Of a stretch of 64,000 bases of DNA, positions 55,142-62,169 are shown piece by piece (position 1 is the first letter of the stretch; each line of letters starts with the position of its first letter). This stretch comes from Streptomyces morookaense (GTDB lineage Bacteria > Actinomycetota > Actinomycetes > Streptomycetales > Streptomycetaceae). The stretch lies in the NCBI RefSeq assembly GCF_013030945.1, contig NZ_JABBXF010000027.1:95057-159056 (forward strand). Direction: 5' to 3'. The notes below the pieces were generated by a model that was given only the letters and a program-made list of their open reading frames with translations, was not told the origin of the DNA and made no database searches. A program made the position numbers and the translations under genes.

Positions 55142-56201
55142 GCTGCGCGGCCCGGAGGCCGCGCAGCATCCCCTGGACGCCCGCGCGCTGGCGGCCCTGG
55201 CCGCCAATCCCGGCTGCCGCCGCCGGGCCCTGCTCGACGGTGCCGGGGTGGACAAGGCGGCGCTGGCCCGGGCGCTGGGGGCGCAGGTCACGTTCGGGCA
55301 GTCGCAGTTCGCGTTCGTGCGCGGCCACGCCTTCGAAGCACGGGTGAAGGCCGACGGCGGGGCGGAGCTGGTGCGGCTGCTGTGCGGGCAGCTGCGCGAG
55401 GCGGAGCCTCCGGAAGCGGACGCCGTGGACGTGCCCGACCTGTCGGCCGCCGGCCCCGAGGGCCGCACGGCGCGGACGGCCCTGGCCCTCCGCGAGGCCA
55501 CGGCAGCGGGTCGCTGGGCGCTGCTGGACCACCCGATGCTGAGCCTGACCGTCGCCGGGACGCCCGCCTTCCTGGAACCGGACGCGGTGATCGTCCACCC
55601 CGACGGGGGCCGGACGGTCGTGGAGATCAAGTCCTTCGCCATGGTCGACGGGGCCGCGGACGCCGCCAAGGTGGGCGCGGCGGCGCGGCAGGCGGCGGTG
55701 TACGCGCTCGCGCTGGAGGCCCTCGGCGGGCGCGTCCGCCCGGAGGTGCTGCTCGTCTGCCCGAAGGACTTCTCCAACCTGCCGGCCGCGGCGCTCGTCG
55801 ACGTCCGCCGCCAACTGGCCGCCACGCGGCGCCAGCTGGCCCGGCTGGAGCGGGTGGCGGACATCGCCGCCGCGCTGCCGCCCGGTCTCTCGTTCGCGAC
55901 GGACCGGCCGGCGGCCGAGCTGGGCGCTGCGCTGGGCGCGGTCGAGGCGGCATACGCACCGGAATGCCTGGCGGCGTGCGAGCTCGCCTTCCACTGCCGG
56001 GAGCGGGCACGGGAGGAGGGGGCCGTGACGGTGCTCGGGCGGGGGCTGCGGGCCGAATTGGGGGACCTCACGACGGTCGAGGCGGTGCGGGGCGCTGCGC
56101 TGAGCGGGGCGGGGGATGCGGGGGACCCGGTCGTTGCCGCGTTGCGGCGTGCCGCCGGGCTGCGGGCCGAGGCGCTCAGCAGTGCGGAGGAGCTCGTATG
56201 A
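55062..56201 (+). CDS. RecB/Cas4/Dna2-like PD-(D/E)XK nuclease with probable Fe-S cluster
   Basis: This 379-residue protein shows the full RecB-family nuclease pattern: RGHAFE (His89 and Glu92), EPDAVIV (Asp174), VVEIKSF (Glu188-x-Lys190) and the QxxxY motif (Gln210, Tyr214). Four cysteines are placed as in Cas4, AddB and Dna2 Fe-S nucleases: Cys52 (NPGCRRRALL) before the nuclease core, and Cys302, Cys306 and Cys312 (ECLAACELAFHC) after it. The GTG at 55062 follows GAGGCGGACGCC; an upstream in-frame ATG adds 29 arginine-rich residues. It overlaps the preceding PAP2 gene by 80 nt and the next gene by 4 nt. Activity is inferred from motifs; I know no family name. Confidence 0.8.
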   Translation: MTRSLDSRPGTEPETAAPTALRQQLAELRGPEAAQHPLDARALAALAANPGCRRRALLDGAGVDKAALARALGAQVTFGQSQFAFVRGHAFEARVKADGGAELVRLLCGQLREAEPPEADAVDVPDLSAAGPEGRTARTALALREATAAGRWALLDHPMLSLTVAGTPAFLEPDAVIVHPDGGRTVVEIKSFAMVDGAADAAKVGAAARQAAVYALALEALGGRVRPEVLLVCPKDFSNLPAAALVDVRRQLAATRRQLARLERVADIAAALPPGLSFATDRPAAELGAALGAVEAAYAPECLAACELAFHCRERAREEGAVTVLGRGLRAELGDLTTVEAVRGAALSGAGDAGDPVVAALRRAAGLRAEALSSAEELV

Positions 56202-57706
56202 GCCTCCTCACCACCCTCGCCCGTATCGAAGCCGTTCAGGCCGGCAAGGCCCGGCCGCTTGCCACCGTGCGGCATCGGCATCTTTCCGAGCGACCGCTCG
56301 TGCTCGTACTGCTCACCACCGCCGGTGAGGCGGGTGCGCCGCTCGGTGCGATGGTTGGGACCGGGCGGGACGCCCCGCGGCTGCTGGCCGTGCCCCAGCC
56401 GCGCGACAGGGACCTGCGGTTCGCGTTCCTCGCCGAACTGGCCGACGTGATGCTGCCGTACATCGAGCAGTACGGCGAAGAGGACTGCGGCGAGGGCGAG
56501 GAGCCCTGCTCCGACGCGCCGCAGATCCTCGTGCCCAATGCGCCCGGCGTGGAGTACGTCCGTCTGCTCGGGCGCTCCATGCGCTTCCGCCGCACCGCCG
56601 AGCAGGACCCCGAGGCCCCGTATCCCGCGCCCCCGCGCGTCCCGCTGCTGGGCCGGTGGCTCACGCACGCCGGGGAGCGGGCGCGGGTGCCGGGGTCGTC
56701 CCTGCTGCTGCCGATGACGCACCTGCTGGGCCGGCACTGGGCGACGGGCCAGAGCCGTCTGGAGGATCAGCACCTCGGCGCGCTGCTCGCCTGGATCGAT
56801 CCCCCGCCGGGGACGACGGGCGCCGAGGCCGCTCTGCGCGCGGAGACCGGGCGTGGCCCCGACGGGCTCCTCCACCACCCTCCGGCCGGGCCCGCCACGG
56901 ATCCGGCCTTCGACAACAAACGCCTGGCGCCCGCCATTTCACGCCATGACCTCGCGCGCACCGCGGCGCAGCGGTCCGCCGCCGAGGAGGAGATCCGCGA
57001 GCTCCTCGCCTCCCAGCTCCGCCCCACATGGGAGGCGATGTGGCGCGGCATCGACCTGGTGCGCGCCCTGCCGGAGGGCGCCCGGGTCGCCGACCGCTGG
57101 AAGCGGGACCGCTGGTCGTACACCGCCCACCGCGACCGGATCCGCGCGGGCGAGCCCCCGCAGCCCCGGCGGGACGACGCGGTGACGGCGGCCCGCAAAC
57201 TCGCCGCGCGCGAGAGCGCGCTGGCGCAGCTGGACGCCCAGGAGGCGCTGGACGATCCGCTGGTGATGGCCGAACGGCGGCTGGCCGGCGAGGCGTTCGC
57301 GGGTGAGGTCACCGAGGTGGTGATGGAGTACTCGGAGGCGAAGGTCCCGCGCCCCCGCCCGCTGGTCACGGTGCGCACGGAGGACGCCCCGCACCTCGCC
57401 GAGGGCGTGAAGCTGTACCGGGCGCTGCCCGACGGCCGTGCCCAGACAGGGGAGTTCGTGTCGTACGGACCGGACGGCGCGCCGACCGTGCGGCTGACCG
57501 GCGGGATGGGCCGCGGCAAGGTGCCCGAGCCGGGTTCGGTGCCGGAGAAGGGCGACCGGGTCTGCTGGACGCTCTTCGAGCACGCGCCCCGGGGCGGCCC
57601 CGAGCTCCCCGACCCCGAGCGCACGCCCTGGACCCACGGCGGCCCGCCTGACCCGGCGGCGCCGCCCGACGCACCCGATCCCGTGACCGCGGAGGACCGG
57701 CTGTGA
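56198..57706 (+). CDS. Unrecognised middle protein of the nuclease-helicase operon
   Basis: This 502-residue protein overlaps both neighbours by 4 nt (ATGA with the nuclease, GTGA with the helicase) and must be co-translated with them. It has no signal peptide or membrane helix. Visible features: a beta-rich N-terminal part (SERPLVLVLLTTAGEAGAPLGA), an acidic stretch with two cysteines (EEDCGEGEEPC), a central helical, Arg/Glu-rich region (SAAEEEIRELLASQLRP to ARESALAQLDAQEALDD) and a C-terminal Pro/Glu tail. It may be a scaffold, DNA-recognition or regulatory partner. I do not recognise any family and assign no function. Confidence 0.7.
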   Translation: MSLLTTLARIEAVQAGKARPLATVRHRHLSERPLVLVLLTTAGEAGAPLGAMVGTGRDAPRLLAVPQPRDRDLRFAFLAELADVMLPYIEQYGEEDCGEGEEPCSDAPQILVPNAPGVEYVRLLGRSMRFRRTAEQDPEAPYPAPPRVPLLGRWLTHAGERARVPGSSLLLPMTHLLGRHWATGQSRLEDQHLGALLAWIDPPPGTTGAEAALRAETGRGPDGLLHHPPAGPATDPAFDNKRLAPAISRHDLARTAAQRSAAEEEIRELLASQLRPTWEAMWRGIDLVRALPEGARVADRWKRDRWSYTAHRDRIRAGEPPQPRRDDAVTAARKLAARESALAQLDAQEALDDPLVMAERRLAGEAFAGEVTEVVMEYSEAKVPRPRPLVTVRTEDAPHLAEGVKLYRALPDGRAQTGEFVSYGPDGAPTVRLTGGMGRGKVPEPGSVPEKGDRVCWTLFEHAPRGGPELPDPERTPWTHGGPPDPAAPPDAPDPVTAEDRL

Positions 57707-59067
57707 GCGTACGCATGGCGCGCGGACGCGCCTTCGACCCGGCCAAGGCGGCGGCCGAGGCCACCGGGGCGATCCTGCACGACACCCTGCACAGCCCGCA
57801 CCGCGGCGTCGTCGTGGACTCCCCGCCCGGCGCGGGCAAGTCCACGCTCGTCGTCCGGGCGGCCCGCGAACTGGCCGCGGCCGGGCGGCCGTTGATGATC
57901 GTCGCCCAGACCAACGCCCAGGTCGACGACCTGGTGCTGCGCCTGGCCGAGGCGGAGCCCGGGCTGCCGGTCGGCCGGCTGCACAGCAACGAGCGGCGTC
58001 CGTACGACCCGGCGATCGCCGGACTGGACTCGGTGGTGACGTCCGCGAAGGCGGCCGACCTGGCCGGGCTGGACGTCGTGGTCTCCACGGCCGCGAAGTG
58101 GGCGCACACCAAGGCGGCGGAGCCGTGGGGGCACGCGATCGTCGACGAGGCGTACCAGATGCGCTCGGACGCGCTGCTGGCCGTGGCGGGCCTCTTCGAG
58201 CGGGCGCTGTTCGTCGGCGACCCGGGCCAGCTGGACCCGTTCAGCGTGGTCGGGCCCGGGGGGTCGGCGCAGTGGGCGGGGCTGTCGTACGACCCGTCGG
58301 CGAGCGCAGTGACGACGCTGCTGGCCCACAATCCGGGCCTGCCGCAGCACCGGCTGCCGGTGTCCTGGCGGCTGCCCGCCTCCGCCGCGCCGCTGGTGTC
58401 GGACGCCTTCTACCCGTACACGCCCTTCCGCAGCGGCACGGACCACGGGGACCGGCGGCTGGCTTTCGGGGTGCCGTCCGACGGCTCCGGGCCGGACCGG
58501 GTGCTGGACGAGGCGGCGGAGTCGGGCTGGGGCCTGCTGGAGCTGCCGGCGCGCCATACGCCGCGGACGGATCCGGAGGCGGTGGCCGCGGTGGCGCTGG
58601 TGGTCCGGCGGCTGCTGGACCGGGGCGGGGCGACGACCAGCGAGCGAGCGCCGGACCCGGTGCCGCTGACGGCGGACCGGATCGCGGTGGGCACGGCCCA
58701 CCGCGACCAGGCGGCGGCCGTGCGCGCGGCGCTGGCGGAGCGCGGGGTCGGCGGCGTCACGGTGGACACCGCCAACCGGCTCCAGGGCCGGGAGTTCGAC
58801 GTGACGGTCGTCCTGCACCCGCTGTCGGGCCGCCCGGACGCGACGGCGTTCCACTTGGAGACGGGCCGCCTGTGCGTCCTGGCCTCGCGGCACCGGCACG
58901 CGTGCGTGGTGGTCTGCCGGGCGGGCGTCGACCGCCTGCTGGACGACCATCCGTCGACGGAGCCGGTGCAGCTGGGGGTCACCGTGAAGTTCCCGGACGG
59001 GTGGGAGGCGAACCATGCGGTGCTGGCGCACCTCGGCGAACACCGGGTGCGGTGGGCACCGCCGTGA
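57703..59067 (+). CDS. SF1 helicase/ATPase of the nuclease operon
   Basis: This 454-residue protein has the Upf1/Dna2-like SF1 motifs: Walker A PPGAGKST (41-48), motif Ia region IVAQTNAQVDDLV, Walker B AIVDEAYQM (Asp148-Glu149), motif III VGDPGQLDPF (171-180), VDTANRLQGREFDVTVV and the motif VI-like LASRHRHACVVVC. It is short for such helicases, with little insertion between the RecA folds, so it may need a partner. The GTG overlaps the preceding stop (GTGA). Together with the Fe-S nuclease two genes upstream it matches the two halves of eukaryotic Dna2. Substrate polarity is not known. Confidence 0.85.
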   Translation: MSVRMARGRAFDPAKAAAEATGAILHDTLHSPHRGVVVDSPPGAGKSTLVVRAARELAAAGRPLMIVAQTNAQVDDLVLRLAEAEPGLPVGRLHSNERRPYDPAIAGLDSVVTSAKAADLAGLDVVVSTAAKWAHTKAAEPWGHAIVDEAYQMRSDALLAVAGLFERALFVGDPGQLDPFSVVGPGGSAQWAGLSYDPSASAVTTLLAHNPGLPQHRLPVSWRLPASAAPLVSDAFYPYTPFRSGTDHGDRRLAFGVPSDGSGPDRVLDEAAESGWGLLELPARHTPRTDPEAVAAVALVVRRLLDRGGATTSERAPDPVPLTADRIAVGTAHRDQAAAVRAALAERGVGGVTVDTANRLQGREFDVTVVLHPLSGRPDATAFHLETGRLCVLASRHRHACVVVCRAGVDRLLDDHPSTEPVQLGVTVKFPDGWEANHAVLAHLGEHRVRWAPP

Positions 59068-59074
59068 GGGGTCG

Positions 59075-59087
59075 GGGGCTTCGCCCC
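59075..59087 (+). terminator. Short hairpin after the helicase operon
   Basis: GGGGC-TTC-GCCCC follows the helicase stop by 7 nt, with GGGCCCC further on. Next come near-direct repeats of GCGCGGGCCGG (59100-59130). It plausibly ends the three-gene operon, though no T-run follows. Confidence 0.45.
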
Positions 59088-59267
59088 GGGCCCCTGCGGA
59101 GCGCGGGCCGGGAAGGCGCGGGCCGGAAGGCGCGGTCCCGCCGCCCCGCCGGGTGCACGGCGGCCCCGGTACGGCGGCGTCCCCCGGCGGGGACCGCCCT
59201 CCTCGACCGCCCCCTTGCACGGCGCAGGAGAATGGATGGCGGTGCAGACGATCCTGGAGGTATGTAC

Positions 59268-59636
59268 ATGTGCGAGCCGAAGCAGGCTCCCGGCGCGCGT
59301 GACAGCAGTGGACCGCGTCGTCTGAAGCCCGCCCAGCTGCTCTTCGAGCCGCCCGAGGCCGTCGCCGATCCCGAACATTTCTTCGATCTCGAATCGATCG
59401 AGGACCCGCGCGAGCTGCTGGCCCGCTCCACCGAGCTGGCGCTGGCCTTCCGCGCGGCGGCCGACCGTGCGACCGAGTACCAGGCGGTGGCGGCGGCCCA
59501 GCTCGCCGACCCCCGGCGCTTCGACCGGCTGCCCACCGCCGTGATCGCGGAGCGGGCCGAGTGGAGCGAGGACTACACCAGGAAGATGGTGGAATTCGGC
59601 CGCGGACTGCTGCGCGACGGCAGCGTCGTCGAGTAG
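59268..59636 (+). CDS. Conserved small protein of unknown function
   Basis: This 122-residue acidic, helical protein starts MCEPKQAPGARDSSGPRRLKP, continues SIEDPRELLARSTELALAFRAAADRATEYQAVAAAQL and ends VEFGRGLLRDGSVVE. The helical middle suggests a dimer or coiled-coil. I chose the ATG at 59268 because GGAGG is 7 nt upstream; the one at 59262 is too close. It lies 200 nt after the helicase operon, behind its terminator, so it is probably separate. The sequence looks like a family widely conserved in Streptomyces; no function is known to me. Confidence 0.65.
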   Translation: MCEPKQAPGARDSSGPRRLKPAQLLFEPPEAVADPEHFFDLESIEDPRELLARSTELALAFRAAADRATEYQAVAAAQLADPRRFDRLPTAVIAERAEWSEDYTRKMVEFGRGLLRDGSVVE

Positions 59637-59775
59637 CGGGACGAATGCGGCCCGTGGTCCGGCGACCATGGGCCGCTGGCATATGCGGCGCACAAGGTAG
59701 CGCACCGCCCGCCGCCCTGTCCCGGATTCGGGCAAGCACCGCGGGGGCCGGGTCTGTGACGCAGATCATGGATCC

Positions 59776-60321
59776 ATGACCACCCGAGAGCACTCGCCGC
59801 GTCCCCCTTACGCCGCACCGGCCGCCGCCCGGGTCACCCTGGCCGGTGCCGACTGGCTGGCCTCCGCCAGCAGGTACCCGCGCAGCGTCCACGCCCTGTG
59901 GGCCGACAGCCCGGGGTCCTCGGTCATGCTCCCCTGCGGCACCGTCTTCGACGTGATCGGCTTCCCCGCGCTCTTCGGCCGCCGTGTGCTGGACCGGCTG
60001 TGGGCGGCGGGGCCGGGCTCCGGCCCGGTCGCGGCCCAGCGCGGCCGGCTGCTGCTCTTCGCCGCCCCCGGCACCGCCCAGCGGCTCCCCGCGCTGCTGA
60101 GCTGGGAGGAGTGGGGAGGCCGCGACCGCCGGGTGCCCCCGCTGCTGTGTCACGGCACGGGCGACACGGTGGCCGTCCCGCCGCTGTTCCCGGCGGACGA
60201 GACCGAGCCCGTGCCTCCCGCCTCCCGCTGGCTGGTCGCCCCGGAGACCCGGGACCCCTGGCTGCCGGGGCCCGACGTCCTGCTCTGGGCCTGCGTCCGG
60301 GCCGCCCGCGCAGCGGTTTAA
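59776..60321 (+). CDS. Small Prim-Pol-domain-like protein
   Basis: This 181-residue protein resembles the small Streptomyces proteins I recall being annotated as bifunctional DNA primase/polymerase (Prim-Pol N-terminal domain). Recognisable stretches are VMLPCGTVFDVIGFPALFGRRVLDRLW, LLLFAAPGTAQRLPALLSWEEWGG, PPLLCHGTGDTVAVPP and SRWLVAPETRDPWLPG. The catalytic DxD or DxE of true Prim-Pol enzymes is not evident, so it may be inactive or regulatory. No helicase domain is attached. It stands alone before tRNA-Lys; an ATCCGG/CCGGAT inverted repeat follows its stop. Confidence 0.6.
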   Translation: MTTREHSPRPPYAAPAAARVTLAGADWLASASRYPRSVHALWADSPGSSVMLPCGTVFDVIGFPALFGRRVLDRLWAAGPGSGPVAAQRGRLLLFAAPGTAQRLPALLSWEEWGGRDRRVPPLLCHGTGDTVAVPPLFPADETEPVPPASRWLVAPETRDPWLPGPDVLLWACVRAARAAV

Positions 60322-60376
60322 ACATCCGGATTTTCTTTCCACCGGATCAGGGTGCTAAAGTCTTCCACGTCAGCAG

Positions 60377-60450
60377 GCGCCGCTAGCTCAGTTGGTTAGA
60401 GCAGCTGACTCTTAATCAGCGGGTCCGGGGTTCGAGTCCCTGGCGGCGCA
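60377..60450 (+). tRNA. tRNA-Lys (CTT)
   Basis: A complete tRNA: acceptor stem GCGCCGC/GCGGCGC with discriminator A, D-arm AGCTCAGTTGGTTAGAGC, anticodon arm GCTGA-CTCTTAA-TCAGC with anticodon CTT, and T-arm CCGGGGTTCGAGTCCCTGG. CCA is not encoded. TAAAGT (60355-60360) upstream is a likely -10. Confidence 0.95.
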
Positions 60451-60458
60451 CAGACAGA

Positions 60459-60495
60459 GGAAGGCCCTCGCACTCCGGTGCGGGGGCCTTCTTCC
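60459..60495. terminator. tRNA-Lys terminator
   Basis: GAAGGCCCTCGCA pairs with TGCGGGGGCCTTC (60460-60491), with one G:T pair, and CTTCCTTTCC follows. It lies 10 nt after tRNA-Lys and 20 nt before the convergent protease gene, so it may serve both. Confidence 0.8.
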
Positions 60496-60513
60496 TTTCC
60501 TGCCGCCCCCGTG

Positions 60514-61755
60514 TCACTCGCGCCGCACCCGCACGGTCCAGGCCCCGCCCGCCGTGCGTGCCCGGACGCTCACCTCCACGCCGTCCGCGTGCTCGGCCGC
60601 CAGCGTCTCGCCCACGCCGAGCGGCGCGTCCGCCAGCTGCGGATTCACGGACTCGCCCCAGCAGGCCTGCCGCCCCGGATGGCCGTCCAGCACCTGGATC
60701 GGCCCGCTGCCCGAAGGAACGTCACTGCGCACCCGGTAGACCAGCACGCCCTCGGTGCAGGTGGAGGCGTCGTTGCCGGAGGCGCCCCGCGCCTCGACGA
60801 CGATCGCGCTGTTCAGGCCCGTACGCACCACCACCAGCCGGGCGCGGGGGTCGGTGCCCGGCACCATCGGGGCCTCGACCGGCTGGAGGGTGTGCAGCGT
60901 GCTGCCCCGGCCGAGGACGCAGTCGACCTGCCGGGTGGTGAGCCAGCCCAGCTTCCACTTGTGCCAGCCGAAGGGGTCGGAGGCGAGCCCGAACTGGCTG
61001 CCCATGAGGTCCCAGTCGCCGACGTGGGTGTCCCAGTCGCCCTTGCCGTCCTCGGGCCGGTGGTAGAGGTCGGGCAGATCGAGGGCATGGCCGGTCTCGT
61101 GGGCGAGTACGTTGCGGTCCGGCGGGTGGTGCTCGAAGACGGTGACGACGCGGCGCAGGTCGGTGTTGTCGACATGGATCGGCTGGTCGAGATTGACCAC
61201 CTTGGTGGCATCGGAATCCACGCCGGGGGCGTCGGGGTCGGCCACGAGGTAGACGAGCCCGTAGCGGCTGAAGTCCACCTCGCCGTCGGCCGCGGCGATG
61301 GCGTCCTTGAGATAGGCGGAGCGCAGGTCGCCGTCCCAGTCGCGCTGTATGCGGTAGTCGACCGAGGGCCGGGGCATGCGGATCCACTTCTTCAGCGGGT
61401 GGACGCGCAGCGAGAACTGCCCGTAGGAGGCCCGCTCGAAGAAGCGGGAGGTGCCGGGGAAGTGGTCCGCCGCGAGCCGCTCCGGGGTGACGTAGGGGCG
61501 GGAGTCGGGAAAGGACAGGAAGACCATCACGGCGTCGAGCCGGCCGACCGGGCGCGGAAAGGCCGGGTTCCAGGTGTCGAGCCCCTCGGAGTGATGGGCC
61601 TCGCTGCGCGGCAGCGCGCACGGGCCGCCGGGCCCCACGGCATGTGCGGGCCCGGTCGCGATCGTCGTGGCGATCGCACACAGGGAAGTGATCACAGCCC
61701 CGGCACGACGCAGCCGGGGCCGGTCCACTCCCATGGGTGTCTGCGGACGCACCAC
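60514..61755 (-). CDS. Secreted M6-family metalloprotease
   Basis: This 413-residue protein has a Sec signal (AGAVITSLCAIATTIATGPAHA) and an M6/immune-inhibitor-A-like zinc protease domain: VLAHETGHALDLPDLYH supplies the HExxH and the third ligand aspartate, and the Met-turn region GDWDLMGSQFG follows. The C-terminal about 120 residues form a beta-sandwich-like domain. There is no PKD or cell-wall anchor. The GTG at 61755 with GGAGG 5 nt upstream is the start. Such enzymes degrade extracellular proteins. It is divergent from the cdgA region. Confidence 0.85.
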   Translation of the reverse strand: MVRPQTPMGVDRPRLRRAGAVITSLCAIATTIATGPAHAVGPGGPCALPRSEAHHSEGLDTWNPAFPRPVGRLDAVMVFLSFPDSRPYVTPERLAADHFPGTSRFFERASYGQFSLRVHPLKKWIRMPRPSVDYRIQRDWDGDLRSAYLKDAIAAADGEVDFSRYGLVYLVADPDAPGVDSDATKVVNLDQPIHVDNTDLRRVVTVFEHHPPDRNVLAHETGHALDLPDLYHRPEDGKGDWDTHVGDWDLMGSQFGLASDPFGWHKWKLGWLTTRQVDCVLGRGSTLHTLQPVEAPMVPGTDPRARLVVVRTGLNSAIVVEARGASGNDASTCTEGVLVYRVRSDVPSGSGPIQVLDGHPGRQACWGESVNPQLADAPLGVGETLAAEHADGVEVSVRARTAGGAWTVRVRRE

Positions 61756-62165
61756 GTCGACCTCCGGGGACGGAATCGGGAGACCTCCACCACCCTCTTG
61801 TTATTTGCGGTGTTATGCCCCGTTTCACTACCCCAGTCGAGTGACTAAGCCGACTTCTGGGTACATCACACTCAGTCACGGTCAGTCAATCGGGAAGCCG
61901 CTGTCATGCAGCCCCGGACATGAGTGCGCATGGAAGGGCAAGGACGAACGGAATCGATCACCCCGCGGCCGGCGGCTGCGCCGCTCGCGGCCGGACCGCT
62001 GGAACGGGCTCTGCGCGAGCCCTATGATCGCCACATTTCCAGCACGGAAACCCCCCTACAGACGGCCATTCAGCCCCATTTCGACCACTCGTACGACCCA
62101 CGCACACGATCCGAAGACCCCTGCACTCCAGCAGTGCGGACCCCGATGCCACGCGGGAGCGAGCG
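61756..62165. promoter_or_regulatory. Protease/cdgA intergenic region with BldD-like sequences
   Basis: The 410-nt gap contains an A/T-rich patch (61796-61830) and, around 61839-61887, repeated GTGAC/GTCA elements (GAGTGAC at 61839, TCACACTCAGTCACGG at 61866-61881, GTCAGTCA at 61881-61888). These resemble half-sites of BldD boxes, and cdgA of S. coelicolor is a known BldD target. The rest of the gap includes the small frame at 61930. Confidence 0.4.
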
Positions 62166-62169
62166 GTGA
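61930..62169 (+). CDS. Possible small upstream ORF overlapping cdgA (GTGA)
   Basis: This frame encodes 79 residues (81 from a GTG at 61924) and ends with a TGA that overlaps the cdgA GTG start. It begins MEGQGRTESITPRPAAAPLAAG, contains YDRHISSTETPLQTAIQP and ends TPMPRGSER. It lacks a strong ribosome binding site and resembles no family. It may be a real leader peptide coupled to cdgA, or chance coding in the 5' untranslated region. Comparative evidence would be needed to decide. Confidence 0.35.
   Translation: MEGQGRTESITPRPAAAPLAAGPLERALREPYDRHISSTETPLQTAIQPHFDHSYDPRTRSEDPCTPAVRTPMPRGSER

Noticed and set aside
56767..60342. An 1191-residue leftward frame opposite the nuclease-helicase operon
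   Set aside because: Antisense to genes with complete helicase motifs; repetitive Arg/Gly/Ser composition and no domain.
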